In this document: piece after piece, positions 8,436 through 17,830 of the stretch
Position numbering within the stretch: the stretch's first letter is position 1
How the letters are laid out: the number at the start of each line of letters is the position of its first letter
NCBI GenBank assembly: GCA_030373325.1
Contig: JAUCZB010000002.1
Coordinates: 186,001-250,000, forward strand
Direction of reading: 5' to 3'
DNA: 64,000 bases
From: Cyanobium sp. CZS25K
Lineage (GTDB): Bacteria > Cyanobacteriota > Cyanobacteriia > PCC-6307 > Cyanobiaceae
Notes under the pieces: model-generated
What the model saw: the letters and a program-made list of their open reading frames with translations, nothing else
Told to the model about the DNA's origin: nothing
Databases searched by the model: none
Program-made: the position numbers and the translations under genes

Positions 8436-9161
8436 TCAACGGGAGAAGACCCACCAGGTCAGCATCGGCACCACCGTGCCCACCACCAGCAGGACGATCA
8501 CCCAGGTGAAGGCGTTGCTGCTGGTGGTCTCCTCATGGGTGGGGATGTTGCTGACGACGGCAGCCGCCTCCTCGACGACGGGCTCACCTGGATCTTCACC
8601 GCCCTGAAGAACGGTGGCGAGACGCTGCAACGTTTCCACCCCGGCCTGGCGGTAGCGGTCGCCGCTGCGCAGCGGCTGGGCCATGGTGGTGCTGGCGGTG
8701 CTCTGGAGCAGCTCGCTGGGGAGCTGGCGGTCGAGGGGAGGCTGGGCGACGATCGCCGTGGCGCGGGTCTGGGTGTCGATCAACAGGAGCAACAGCGGAT
8801 CCGGACTGGTGCCAGGCGGGGGGTCGGCCGACCAGCGCTCCAGCAACTGGCTGGCCAGGCTGTTGAGATCAAGGCCGTAGTCGAGCCGGTTGAGGGTGAT
8901 CAGACGGGCATCGACCCGTTCGGCCGAGAAAGCCTGCAACTGGCGCTCGATCTCGGCCTTGCCGGCCCGACTGAGCACGTCGGCGCCGTCGAGGACATGC
9001 TCGACCGGTGGGCGCGAGGGCAGGTCCGCCGCCGACAGGGCCAGGGCGGCAGCCACCGGGGCGGCCAGCACCAGGCCGAGGGTCAGAAGCAGGGACAGCA
9101 GGGAGCGCCGCAGGCGGGACCACCGGGATGGGCCGGGGGCCATGGCCGCAACCGGGGGCAT
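8436..9161 (-). CDS. TPM-domain membrane protein (Psb32/YgcG-like)
   Basis: This protein is about 241 residues. After a signal/anchor segment (SLLSLLLTLGLVLAAPVAAA) it has a TPM domain starting VEHVLDGADVLSRAGKAEI and containing DARLITLNRLDYG and ATAIVAQPP. A C-terminal membrane helix (AFTWVIVLLVVGTVVPML) follows. TPM proteins in cyanobacteria and plants (Psb32/TLP18.3) assist photosystem II repair. The start is uncertain: ATG 9161 is chosen, ATG 9143 would also work, and a longer frame reaches 9251, almost touching the divergent gene. The 5' neighbour on the other strand encodes another photosynthesis-assembly homologue. Confidence 0.8.
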   Translation of the reverse strand: MPPVAAMAPGPSRWSRLRRSLLSLLLTLGLVLAAPVAAALALSAADLPSRPPVEHVLDGADVLSRAGKAEIERQLQAFSAERVDARLITLNRLDYGLDLNSLASQLLERWSADPPPGTSPDPLLLLLIDTQTRATAIVAQPPLDRQLPSELLQSTASTTMAQPLRSGDRYRQAGVETLQRLATVLQGGEDPGEPVVEEAAAVVSNIPTHEETTSSNAFTWVIVLLVVGTVVPMLTWWVFSR

Positions 9162-9256
9162 CACAGAAGCCAAGGCGATCGTGCAAGGCGCCACCAGTCT
9201 GCCGTTGCCGCTGCGTTCCGGCATCCTGAACAGACCTCCGGTCCCTGACATCCACG

Positions 9257-9940
9257 ATGGCGATGCCCCCCGCCGCCCGCGTCGTTCTGGCCTGTGGCCT
9301 GACGGGACTCGCTCTGGTCGTGCTCAACCAGATGACGGCTCCCAGCCTCGACCCCCCCCTGGAGCGGGCCTCGGTGCTGGGCAGCATCCTGGCGGTGCTG
9401 CTGCTGCTGGTGGCCCTGCTCTGGCAACGGGTGGAGCCCCTCGCCCCGGAACGGGTGCCGCTGCAGGGCCGTGAAGGCCTCCACCTGGCGGAGGATCTGG
9501 AGGCTCCCCTGGCCGAGGAACTGGGCTGGGGCAGCACCATGCTGCTGACCGCCACGCCTGCGGCGGTTGTGCTGCTCCACTGGCGCGGCAGGACCCTGCT
9601 GGAGCGCGGCCTGCTGGGGGGCGGTGGGTTCCGGCCGGGTGCGATCTGCCAGCGGAGCATGGCCAGTGGCCGGGCGATTTCCCTGGTGGATCTGAAGCTT
9701 TATCCGGGTCGGGATGAATTCGCCGCCCTGCCGGCCGGCCTGCCGTCGGTGGTGGTCCAGCCCCTCGGGACGGAGGGGGTGCTGGTGCTGGGCGGCTGGT
9801 CGCCCCGCTGCTTCAGCCGCGCTGATCTGGTCTGGATCGAGGGCTGGGCCCGGCGCCTCACAGGCGAATTGGCTCGGGTTTCGGGCGGGGAGGAGCCGGC
9901 TTTGGAGGTGCCTTCGACGGCGGCACCTGGAACTGGCTGA
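9257..9940 (+). CDS. CCB2/CCB4-like cofactor assembly of complex C subunit B
   Basis: This 227-residue protein has two membrane helices at the N-terminus (VVLACGLTGLALVVLNQM and VLGSILAVLLLLVALLW) and a GAF-like soluble domain. That is the architecture of the CCB2/CCB4 family (formerly DUF2930). In algae and plants, CCB proteins attach haem ci to cytochrome b6 of the b6f complex; bacterial members are assigned by homology. Its last 83 bp overlap the 3' end of convergent lptC, an unusually long antisense overlap of two real genes. The name is from recognition of the family, not tested here. Confidence 0.7.
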   Translation: MAMPPAARVVLACGLTGLALVVLNQMTAPSLDPPLERASVLGSILAVLLLLVALLWQRVEPLAPERVPLQGREGLHLAEDLEAPLAEELGWGSTMLLTATPAAVVLLHWRGRTLLERGLLGGGGFRPGAICQRSMASGRAISLVDLKLYPGRDEFAALPAGLPSVVVQPLGTEGVLVLGGWSPRCFSRADLVWIEGWARRLTGELARVSGGEEPALEVPSTAAPGTG

Positions 9941-10988
9941 ACACCCGCCCCCCCGGTGCGGTCACGATCACGGAACCCTTGTCCCCCAACCGGCCCCGCA
10001 GCAGGCTGCCACGGGTGAGCTGGCGGCTGGCGGGCCGTTGCAGCAGCACGGAGCCGTCCGCGGTGATCGCCTGGGTCTGCCAGTTCCAGGAGCAGCTCTG
10101 GGCCTCGAGGCTGGCACCCTCCTGCTGGATGAAGCAGCCCACGGGAATGCGCACCAGCTGTTGGGCCGCATCCACCTGCATGGCCTTGCCCCTGGCCGTG
10201 ACCCCGCCTGCCACCGACGGATCCTTGAACAGCACCGGCGGGCCGAGATTGAACAGCTGCTTCTGGGTGTTGCCGCTCAGGGAGGTGGCCGTCAGGCTTT
10301 GGAGGGGTCGGGCCGCGGGAGAACCCGGCGGCCGCCGTTCACCGATGACGGGCCCCGCGGCGCTGAGGGCACCGGTGCCGGGTTGCCAGAGCACCGAAGC
10401 GACCGTCACCACGATCTGGGGAGGGCCAACTGGATTGGCCAGAAAGGGATCGAAGGATCGGGCCCAGCGCTGCAGCTGCGGCTTGCCCTTCAGCTCCAGG
10501 GTGTCCTTGTCCATGCGGAAGGTGGCTCGTTCGGCGGAGAGCCTGGTGTGGGGATCGAAGCCCTCCGGATGGCGGTCGATCTCCATCAGGTTGCGGCCGG
10601 GAATCCAGCGCACCCGGGAGCCCTGGATCATCACCGGCTCGTTGCCCAGGCGCTGCAGGCGGATCCGCCCTTCCAGCAGGATCACGGCCCCGTCATTGAC
10701 CACTGTTCCGGTGGAGGCCTCCACCCGGTAGGCGGGTTTGCCGTCGCTGTAGATGACACCGCGGGGCTGGAGAGCCCGGGCGACACGGCGGCGCAGGTCG
10801 TAGCGGGCCTCGGGACTGGTGAGCTCCCAGTTCGGTCGACCCAGCACATCCTGCTGGCGGAGATTCAGCGAGCGGAACACGAACGGGGTCGGAGGATTCT
10901 CGCGGGCGACCTCGCTGCGTCCGCAGCCCGTGAGCAGCAGCAGAAGGGCCACCAGGCGCCAGGGTCGGGCGAGGAGGGGAGGCGTCAA
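9858..10988 (-). CDS. lptC: LPS export ABC transporter periplasmic protein LptC-like lipoprotein
   Basis: The 376-residue protein starts with a lipoprotein signal peptide: a hydrophobic LVALLLLL core and lipobox LTGC, with Cys near residue 22. The body is a repetitive beta-rich sequence (ASTGTVVNDGAVILLEG, LSAERATFRMDKDTLELKG) typical of LptC/OstA beta-jellyroll domains. It should carry lipopolysaccharide across the periplasm between LptB2FG and LptA. The C-terminus is a proline-rich tail. It begins at TTG 10988 in a TTGA overlap with the metG stop, indicating coupling. The 3' end overlaps the convergent gene at 9257. Confidence 0.82.
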   Translation of the reverse strand: MTPPLLARPWRLVALLLLLTGCGRSEVARENPPTPFVFRSLNLRQQDVLGRPNWELTSPEARYDLRRRVARALQPRGVIYSDGKPAYRVEASTGTVVNDGAVILLEGRIRLQRLGNEPVMIQGSRVRWIPGRNLMEIDRHPEGFDPHTRLSAERATFRMDKDTLELKGKPQLQRWARSFDPFLANPVGPPQIVVTVASVLWQPGTGALSAAGPVIGERRPPGSPAARPLQSLTATSLSGNTQKQLFNLGPPVLFKDPSVAGGVTARGKAMQVDAAQQLVRIPVGCFIQQEGASLEAQSCSWNWQTQAITADGSVLLQRPASRQLTRGSLLRGRLGDKGSVIVTAPGGRVFSQFQVPPSKAPPKPAPPRPKPEPIRL

Positions 10989-12535
10989 AGGGGGGAATCC
11001 AGTTCCAGTCGGTGCATCACCGGAGTCGGCTCGGGCAGGGGATGGCCGCAGGCCAGCTTCCCCCAGTGTCGAGCCGCCGTCCAGCCGGTATCGGCCGCCA
11101 GTGGCGTTTGGCCCAGCTGGCCCAGCATCCGCTCCGACAGATCCGGAAGCAGGGGTGCCAGCAGCAGGCCCACCCAGCGGCTGGTTTCCAGCACGGCATA
11201 GAGGTCTTCGGCGACGGCGGGACGGCCGTCCTCCAGCTTGATCGCCTTCCAGGGGGCCCGGTCATTGAGAAAGCCGTTGGCGGCCTCCGCCAGCTCCAGG
11301 ATCGCCACGGCGGCAGTCCGGAAATCCAGCTGCTCAAGGGCCGCGTCGACGCTGTGGGCGCAGGCCGTGGAGCGTAGGGCCAGGGGATGGTCGGCGGCGG
11401 CGGCGCCTCCGGCCGGTGGCACGGCATCGTCGAACCAGCGCCGCGCCATGGAGGAGGTGCGGTTGAGCAGGTTGCCGATGGTGTTGGCCAGATCATTGTT
11501 GACCAGATCCATGAAGCGCTGCTGCTGGAAATCGCCGTCGTCCCCGAAGGGGATGTCCTTGAGCAGATACCAGCGCACCGCATCGGCACCGCAGCGCTCG
11601 AGCAGCACATCGGGATCGAGCACGTTGCCGAGCGACTTGCCCATCTTCTGGCCCTCCCGGGTCAGGAAGCCATGGCCGAAGACCTTCTCCGGCAGGGGCA
11701 GGCCGGCCGAGAGGAGCATGGCCGGCCAGTAGACGGCGTGGAACCGCAGGATGTCCTTGCCGATCACGTGCAGCTGGGCAGGCCAGCCCCGCTCCGCCAG
11801 CAGGTCCAGATCGGCGGGGTCGTCGGGGCCCAGCAGGGCCGAGAGGTAGCCCAGCAGGGCGTCGAACCAGACATAGAAGGTGTGCCCGTCGTAGCCGGGA
11901 ACCGGAATGCCCCAGGGCAGATCGAGCCGGGAGATGGAGAAGTCGCGCAGGCCTCCGGCGACGAAGTTCTCCACCTCGCGGCGCCGCGAGCGAGGCGCGA
12001 TGAAGCCGTCGCTGGACACCAGCCTTTGGATCTGCTCCTGATAGCGGGAGAGGCGGAAGAAGAGATTCAGCTCGTCGCGCCATTCCAGGGGACGCAGGTG
12101 AATGGAGCAGTGGGGCTCCTGCGCCACCGGAGACTCCTCCTTGAACTCCTCACAGGCGACGCAATACCAGCCCTGCTGGCGCCCTTCGATCACATCGCCG
12201 CTGGCCGCGACCCGGCCGAAGAACTGCTCCACGATCGCCCGGTGCCGTGGGTCGGTGGTGCGGATGAAGCGATCGTTGCTGATGCCCCAGCGGTGCCAGA
12301 GGTCGCGGTACTCACCGCTGATGGCGTCGCAGTGGGCCTGGGGAGTGAGTCCGGCGGCCTCGGCCGAACGCTGGATCTTCAGGCCGTGCTCGTCGCAGCC
12401 GGTGATGAAGGTCACCCGTTGCCCCTGCAGCCGCTGGAAGCGGGCGATGCTGTCGCAGGCGAGGGTGGTGTAGGTGCTGCCCAGATGGGCGCGGTCGTTG
12501 ACGTAATAGAGCGGAGTGGTGAGGGTATAGGTCAT
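10985..12535 (-). CDS. metG: Methionyl-tRNA synthetase
   Basis: This 516-residue class I synthetase charges tRNA-Met. The HIGH-type signature is in YYVNDRAHLGSTY at the N-terminus and the KMSKS loop appears as GQKMGKSLGN near residue 300. VACEEFKEES with the downstream EPHC is the zinc-knuckle insertion. FFRLSRYQEQI and the anticodon-binding helix bundle complete the protein. It lacks the C-terminal tRNA-binding EMAP domain found in some longer MetRS, giving the short form common in cyanobacteria. lptC follows with a 4 bp overlap. Confidence 0.97.
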   Translation of the reverse strand: MTYTLTTPLYYVNDRAHLGSTYTTLACDSIARFQRLQGQRVTFITGCDEHGLKIQRSAEAAGLTPQAHCDAISGEYRDLWHRWGISNDRFIRTTDPRHRAIVEQFFGRVAASGDVIEGRQQGWYCVACEEFKEESPVAQEPHCSIHLRPLEWRDELNLFFRLSRYQEQIQRLVSSDGFIAPRSRRREVENFVAGGLRDFSISRLDLPWGIPVPGYDGHTFYVWFDALLGYLSALLGPDDPADLDLLAERGWPAQLHVIGKDILRFHAVYWPAMLLSAGLPLPEKVFGHGFLTREGQKMGKSLGNVLDPDVLLERCGADAVRWYLLKDIPFGDDGDFQQQRFMDLVNNDLANTIGNLLNRTSSMARRWFDDAVPPAGGAAAADHPLALRSTACAHSVDAALEQLDFRTAAVAILELAEAANGFLNDRAPWKAIKLEDGRPAVAEDLYAVLETSRWVGLLLAPLLPDLSERMLGQLGQTPLAADTGWTAARHWGKLACGHPLPEPTPVMHRLELDSPL

Positions 12536-12672
12536 CGGCAGGCGACGTCGGCCGGATCCGCCGGCGGCAGGAAAGGTCCCCGTGACGCCCTTGGGCCCAG
12601 GCCCTGGATCTGGATCCTACCCATGGCCCCGGGATGGGATGCTGGCCCCCTGACCCCGGCCCCTTCTCCCCG

Positions 12673-14535
12673 ATGCGCACGGGCTTCGATCGCAGGCCGG
12701 CGGTGCTCGTGTGGGGGGGCGGCAGCGGTGGCGTTGCCGCCGCCCTCCAGGCCGCCCGCTCCGGGGCCGACACCCTGCTGGTCACCCCCGGCCCCTGGCT
12801 GGGGGGGATGGTGAGTGCCGCCGGGGTCTGCGCCCCCGATGGCAATGAACTGAGTCCCTGGCAGAGCGGCCTGTGGGGCGCCCTGCTGCGGGCCCTGCAA
12901 CGGATCGAGCCGGAGGGGCTGGACCAGAACTGGGTGAGCTGCTTCGGCTACCGCCCCGCCAGTGCCGAGCGGATTCTGCGCCGCTGGGTCGCCGCCGAAG
13001 CCCGGTTGGAATGGTGGGCGGGCGGCCGGCTGGGGCCGATCGAGCGGGACGGCGATCGCATCAGCGCCGTGACCGTGGAGCACGGCGGCATCTGGCGCCG
13101 GCTGCTGCCCACGATCGTCATCGACGGCAGCGACCGCGGCGAGCTGTTTCCCCTGGCCGGGGCCCCTTTCCGCTTCGGCTGGGAAGCCCGGGAGCTGTGG
13201 CAGGAGCCCAGCGCCCCCACGGCGGTGTCCCTGGCGAGCGATCCCTTCTTCCAGCAGCAGCCGATCCAGTCGCCCACCTGGGTGGCCATGGGCCAGCTGG
13301 ACGAGCGGCGCGGACCGGCTGCACCGGACCGGGAGGCCTGGCGCCGCTCCCCCCCGTCCCTGGATGCCCCGTTTGCCAGGGCCACCGAGGCCTTCGGCCT
13401 GGAGCGCACCCTCACCTACGGCCGCCTGCCCGGCGGATTGGTGATGCTGAACTGGCCCCTGCACGGCAACGACTGGCACCACGGCCTGGCGCGGGCCTTT
13501 GCCGAACGCGTCGCCGGCGGGGCCGCTGACGCTGAAGCGGCCGAACAGGAGCTGCTGGCGGCGATGCGTGACCACAGCGAGGCTTTCGCCGCCAGCCTGC
13601 GGCAGGCCAGCGGTGGCTGGCTGGGGCCGGCGGCGGTGTATCCCACGCCGGATCAGGCCAGCGCCGGGGAGCTCAGCGGCGCCGGATCCCTGGCCCTGAT
13701 GCCCTACTGGCGCGAGGGCCGCCGGCTGGTGGCCCGGGAGCTGGTGCTGGAGCAGCACCTGCTGCCCCAGGCCAGTGGCGCCTGCATCGCCCCGCCATGC
13801 CTCGCCGCTGATGGACACCTCAGCTCCATCGCCGTGGGCAATTACGCCAACGACCACCACTACCCCGGTGGCGACTGGCCCCTGGCCCCCAAGAGCTGCC
13901 GCTGGGGTGGCCGCTGGAGCGGCACCCCGTTCACCATTCCCTACGGCGCCCTGGTGAGTGAAGGGGTGTCCAACTTGCTGGCGGCCGACAAGTGCCTGGG
14001 GGTCAGCCACATGGCGAACGGTGCCACCCGGCTGCAGCCCCTGGTGCTCAACATCGGCCAGGCCGCCGGCCTGGCGGCGGCCCTGTGCGTGCGCGACGGA
14101 CTGGAGCCGGCCGCTTTGCCCGTCCGTCGTCTGCAGCAGGCCCTGATCAGCGATCCGGTAGCCCCGGCCGCCGTGGTGCCGCTGTGGGACACCCCCTGGC
14201 ACCACCCCCTGTGGCGAGAGCGGCAGCGGCAGGCGCTGGACACGCCGCAACGGCTTGATCGCCACGGGCAGCTGCAGGCGGGCGCCGAGCTCGCGGCGCC
14301 GGCGGGCTGGGCACCGCCGCCGGAGCCCGGCGAGCGTCGCTGGCGCGGGGAGCTGGTGCCCGATGGCGAGGGCGGCTACGTGCTCCACGGCGAAGCGGGG
14401 GCCTGGCCGCTGATCACCCTGGAGCCGGCCCTGCACCACTGGCTGCTGGGCCTCGATCGCCCCACCCCGGTGGCCCTGGTCGGCTATGCCAACCCCTGGG
14501 GCCCCTGGTTGCGGGTGTCGCGGCTCGTGCCGTGA
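12673..14535 (+). CDS. FAD-dependent oxidoreductase (FAD_oxidored family)
   Basis: This protein is about 620 residues from ATG 12673. The dinucleotide motif is VLVWGGGSGGVAAALQAARSG at the N-terminus, followed by GGMVSAAGVCAPDG. TIVIDGSDRGELFPLAG and a C-terminal ADKCLGVSHMANGATRLQP close the FAD fold. This domain is shared by a broad family including proteins annotated as xanthan-lyase-associated oxidoreductases; the substrate is unknown. An in-frame upstream extension to 12634 lacks a plausible start context. Its GTGA end overlaps the start of the following, frameshifted membrane-protein gene. Confidence 0.85.
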   Translation: MRTGFDRRPAVLVWGGGSGGVAAALQAARSGADTLLVTPGPWLGGMVSAAGVCAPDGNELSPWQSGLWGALLRALQRIEPEGLDQNWVSCFGYRPASAERILRRWVAAEARLEWWAGGRLGPIERDGDRISAVTVEHGGIWRRLLPTIVIDGSDRGELFPLAGAPFRFGWEARELWQEPSAPTAVSLASDPFFQQQPIQSPTWVAMGQLDERRGPAAPDREAWRRSPPSLDAPFARATEAFGLERTLTYGRLPGGLVMLNWPLHGNDWHHGLARAFAERVAGGAADAEAAEQELLAAMRDHSEAFAASLRQASGGWLGPAAVYPTPDQASAGELSGAGSLALMPYWREGRRLVARELVLEQHLLPQASGACIAPPCLAADGHLSSIAVGNYANDHHYPGGDWPLAPKSCRWGGRWSGTPFTIPYGALVSEGVSNLLAADKCLGVSHMANGATRLQPLVLNIGQAAGLAAALCVRDGLEPAALPVRRLQQALISDPVAPAAVVPLWDTPWHHPLWRERQRQALDTPQRLDRHGQLQAGAELAAPAGWAPPPEPGERRWRGELVPDGEGGYVLHGEAGAWPLITLEPALHHWLLGLDRPTPVALVGYANPWGPWLRVSRLVP

Positions 14536-15106
14536 AGGCACTGCTCAGCGGCGCCGCCATCGTCCTCACCTTCGCGGCCTTCGTCCCCTACATCGTCTCG
14601 ATCCGAACGGGTCGCACCCGCCCCCATGTGTTCTCCTGGCTGATCTGGGGCGTCACCACCCTGCTGGTGTTCCTGGCCCAGCGGGCCGGGTCGGTGGAGT
14701 CGGCACCTGGCCCACGGGCGTGTCGGCCCTGATCACCTTGCTCATCGCCTGGCTGGCCTTCGCCCATGGCGCCGACCGGGAGATCACCACGAGCGACTGG
14801 CTGTTCCTGCTGGGGGCCAGCTCGGCCCTGCCCTTCTGGGTTCTCACCGCCGATCCCCTCTGGGCCGTGGTGATCCTCACCCTGGTGGATCTGCTGGGTT
14901 TCGGCCCCACCCTGCGGCGGGCCTATGCCCACCCGGACCAGGAACGGGTCGGGTTCTACAGCCTGTTCGTGCTGCGCAATCTGCTGGTGCTCCTGTCCCT
15001 GGAGCGGCTGTCGCTCACCACGGCGTTGTTCCCGGCGGCGGTGGGCCTGGGCTGCGTGGGACTGGTGCTGCTGCTGCTCTGGCGGCGACGCCAGCTGCCG
15101 GCGTGA
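14532..15106 (+). pseudogene. Cyanobacterial integral membrane protein, disrupted by one frameshift
   Basis: Translation starts at GTG 14532 (overlapping the upstream stop) and gives about 53 residues with two hydrophobic helices (SGAAIVLTFAAFVPYIVS and HVFSWLIWGVTTLLVFLAQ), a pattern reminiscent of PQ-loop proteins. Near 14688-14693 the frame breaks. In the other frame a continuation GGVGTWPTGVSALITLLIAW, followed by three more membrane segments, runs on to 15106. Reading across one missing base would give about 190 residues with five or six helices. This is either real inactivation, a programmed slip or a base error in the sequence. Function is unknown. Confidence 0.75.
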
Positions 15107-15143
15107 GGTCGGCGAGGATGCGACCGATCAGCGCCGTGGCTCC

Positions 15144-15470
15144 ATGACCTTCAGCACCCCCGCATCCCGCCTCCAGCCCCTCCCCCTGCTGCTCTCGGTC
15201 GCCGGTTCCCTGGCTGGGGCGGGCGTCCTGCTCGCATCGCTGCCCGCCCGGGCCCAGGGGCTCAACAACATGCGCGACCAGTTGATCATTCATTACTGCA
15301 CCCTGGCGGTGAACGCCGACTTCGCCAAGGCGGGCAAGCCGGTACCGGCAGGCCTGGCGACGGACACCTGCACCTGCGTGGCCCAGCAGGTGAACGCCCG
15401 GGCCTCCATTGCCGAGGCCGAAACCATCTGCAAGCAGCAGGCGATGGGCAAATACAACCTGAATCCCTGA
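15144..15470 (+). CDS. Secreted cysteine-containing hypothetical protein
   Basis: This 108-residue protein begins at ATG 15144. It has a signal peptide with hydrophobic core LPLLLSVAGSLAGAGVLLASL ending PARAQG. The mature part contains cysteines at IHYCTLA, DTCTCVAQ and ETICKQQ, suggesting two disulfides in the periplasm or lumen. No known domain is recognised. It lies between the frameshifted membrane gene and convergent rnb. Confidence 0.7.
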   Translation: MTFSTPASRLQPLPLLLSVAGSLAGAGVLLASLPARAQGLNNMRDQLIIHYCTLAVNADFAKAGKPVPAGLATDTCTCVAQQVNARASIAEAETICKQQAMGKYNLNP

Positions 15471-15481
15471 ATCGGAATGGC

Positions 15482-17521
15482 CTAGGGGCCAGCCGTGAAG
15501 CGCAGCAGGTCCCGCAGGGAATCCACCTGCTGCAGCCGCACCAACAGGGCGTCGCCGGGGCCGGGGTCGCCATGGCAGTCGGCGGCCAGGTCCATGGCCA
15601 GATCCGGCAGATGCACCAGGCCCAGCCGGTCCTGGGGCCGCAGCCAGCGCAGGAACAGCGCCGGCCACTGGTGCTGCTCCTGCGCCTCAAACCATACCTG
15701 CTGCCAGTGGCGCTGGTCCTCCCGGGCGATCTGCAGGCCCTGGCGGATCGCTCCCTCCAGCTCGCTCAGCAGCGCCCCCAGCTCGGCCTCGTCCAGCACC
15801 GGCAGCCCCTGCTGGTGGGCCAGCAACTGGCGCTGCACCAGCAGGTCGTTGTAACGGCGGATCGGCGAGGTGGCCTGTACGTAGCAGGGCAGGCCGAGGG
15901 AGAAGTGGGGAGCCGGAGTGGTGCCCAGAACGCCCCGGCTGAGGCAGCGCTTGATGGCCGCGTGGCGCACCGGGCCGGCCGGCAGGCGCTGCAGCTCCGC
16001 CTCGCCGGGCAGCTCCGCCGCCAGCTGGCTGCGGTATGGCAGGGCCAGGTTCTGCTCCATGCCGTGGCGGGCGATCACGGCCCCGGCCAGGATCATCGCC
16101 TCGGCCACCATCGTCCGCGACGGTGACGGTTCGGTGATCTCCAGCTGGGCCCCCAGCTCGTCGCAGCGGATCCGGCCCTCGGGCTGATCCAGATCGAGGG
16201 CCCCCCGGGCCAGCCGCCAGCGGCGCCGCCGCTCCATCAGGGCATGGATCTCATTGAGATAGCTTTCCTGGGGCGGGGCCAGCTCGATGAGCTCATCGGC
16301 ATCTGAGTAACTGAGGCGATAGGCGGGTTGCACCCAGCTGGATTCCAGCCCGTGGCCCGCCACGGCACCGTCGCCCGTCAGCTCCACCCACAGGCTCAGG
16401 GCCGCGCTGCGCTGGCCCATGCGCAGGCTCATCGGGCCGGTGCTCAGCACCTCGGGGAACATCGGCAGCGGCCCCCGGGCCAGGTAGAGGCTGCTGGCCC
16501 GGCGCCGGGCTTCGGTGTCGAGGGGGCTGCCCGCCGCCACCAGGCGGCCCGGGTCGGCGATATGAATCCACAGCCGCGTGGTGCCGTCGGCTCGGCGCTC
16601 CATGGAAAGGCCGTCATCGATGTCGCGGGTGTCCGCATCGTCGATCGTGACGGTGTGCAGGGCGGTGAGGTCGCGGCGGCGCTCGTCTCCCGGCAGGGTG
16701 GTGGTGGCCAGCTCGGCCAGCCGCTGGGCCTCGGCCTCGAGTTCCGCTGTGAAGCCGGCCTGCCAGGTGGTGTTCTCCAACGAGGGGAGGTGGTGCCGCT
16801 CCCATTGGCCCAGATCCACCAGCAGGTGCCGGATCGGCGAAGCTTCCATCGGGCAGTGGGCCGCCTGCAGGGCGCGATGCAGATCATCCGGCAGGGGGCG
16901 GCTGGTATCGCCGCTGGCCCACTCCCGCAGCAGGGCCAGGTGCTGGCGCTGCTCGGGATCGAGCTGCTGGGGATCGATCGGGCGGCGCTGGCGCAGGGCG
17001 TCCTGCCACCGGCGTCGGCGCTGCTCCGCCAGCTGCTGGCGGCGGGCCTCCCGTCGCAGTCGGCGCACATCCACCAGCGGCCGGGCCTCCACCTGCTGCT
17101 GGCGCCAGCGGAACAGGGTCTGGGGGCCCTGCAGCCAAAGCCAGCAGGCAGCCCTCTGGGTCGGGTCGCTCCCGTCGCCGATCAGGTCGACAAAGTCACC
17201 CAGGTCGAGGGACGCCGGGTCGTCAAGCAGCAACAGCCAGGCGGCCCCCAGCTCCCGGGGGCTGGGGGCCGCCTGCTGCAACGTCTCCTGGCTCAGCCCC
17301 CATGGGGGCTGGGACAGCCTGGAGGGGGGCGGTTGATCACCCGGCAGGGCAGCCAGCAGATCAAGCTGCCGCGCCCCCCGCTGGACGGCCTTGGCCTCGA
17401 AACCCACCTTGAGATCGAGACGCGTACCTTTCTCGGCCACGACGACCGCCAGCAGGCTGCGGCTGTCGTCGTGGAGGCCGACCAGATCACCCGGCGTGAA
17501 CCGACGCGAGGTGGCGGGCAA
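15482..17521 (-). CDS. rnb: Ribonuclease II family protein (Zam-like exoribonuclease)
   Basis: This 679-residue protein has an RNB catalytic domain. The aspartate cluster DDADTRDIDDGLS lies near residue 300, and IHIADPGRLV and SPIRRYNDLLVQRQL further on are hallmark segments. RNB enzymes digest single-stranded RNA 3' to 5'. The N-terminal third is diverged from E. coli RNase II/R, as in the cyanobacterial Zam proteins. The start is TTG 17521, placed 1 nt past the rpsR stop, so it is cotranscribed with ribosomal protein genes. Confidence 0.9.
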   Translation of the reverse strand: MPATSRRFTPGDLVGLHDDSRSLLAVVVAEKGTRLDLKVGFEAKAVQRGARQLDLLAALPGDQPPPSRLSQPPWGLSQETLQQAAPSPRELGAAWLLLLDDPASLDLGDFVDLIGDGSDPTQRAACWLWLQGPQTLFRWRQQQVEARPLVDVRRLRREARRQQLAEQRRRRWQDALRQRRPIDPQQLDPEQRQHLALLREWASGDTSRPLPDDLHRALQAAHCPMEASPIRHLLVDLGQWERHHLPSLENTTWQAGFTAELEAEAQRLAELATTTLPGDERRRDLTALHTVTIDDADTRDIDDGLSMERRADGTTRLWIHIADPGRLVAAGSPLDTEARRRASSLYLARGPLPMFPEVLSTGPMSLRMGQRSAALSLWVELTGDGAVAGHGLESSWVQPAYRLSYSDADELIELAPPQESYLNEIHALMERRRRWRLARGALDLDQPEGRIRCDELGAQLEITEPSPSRTMVAEAMILAGAVIARHGMEQNLALPYRSQLAAELPGEAELQRLPAGPVRHAAIKRCLSRGVLGTTPAPHFSLGLPCYVQATSPIRRYNDLLVQRQLLAHQQGLPVLDEAELGALLSELEGAIRQGLQIAREDQRHWQQVWFEAQEQHQWPALFLRWLRPQDRLGLVHLPDLAMDLAADCHGDPGPGDALLVRLQQVDSLRDLLRFTAGP

Positions 17522-17522
17522 C

Positions 17523-17744
17523 TCAGCCTTCGGGATTCACGAAGGGAAGCAGGGCCACGATGCGCGCCCGCTTGACGGCGTTGGTGAGGTCGCGCTGCTG
17601 CTTGGCCGTCAGTCCGGTGAGCCGGCGGGGCAGGATCTTGCCGCGCTCGGTGATGAACTTCTTGAGCAGATCGACATCCTTGTAGTCGATCGGATCACCG
17701 GGTTTGATCGGCGAGAGGCGCTTCTTGAAGAAGGAACTGGACAT
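17523..17744 (-). CDS. rpsR: 30S ribosomal protein S18
   Basis: The 73-residue S18 has the conserved core [19 protein letters not shown], followed by [13 protein letters not shown] and a basic helix ([13 protein letters not shown]). Length is normal. It binds the small subunit beside S6. Order rpmG-rpsR-rnb on the minus strand suggests an operon: 86 bp separates rpmG from rpsR and 1 bp separates rpsR from rnb. Confidence 0.98.
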
Positions 17745-17830
17745 GGAAACGGAGTGAGGGAACGAAGAGGTGGAACTGCCGCTGCAGGGTCCGGGGGGTC
17801 AGGGGAGGGGCTTCGGGAAAGAAGCGGACC

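Noticed and set aside
12532..14541. Long open frame antisense to the FAD oxidoreductase gene
   Set aside because: High GC leaves few stops in antisense frames; the amino-acid pattern is a Gly/Gln/Ala-rich shadow of the real gene.
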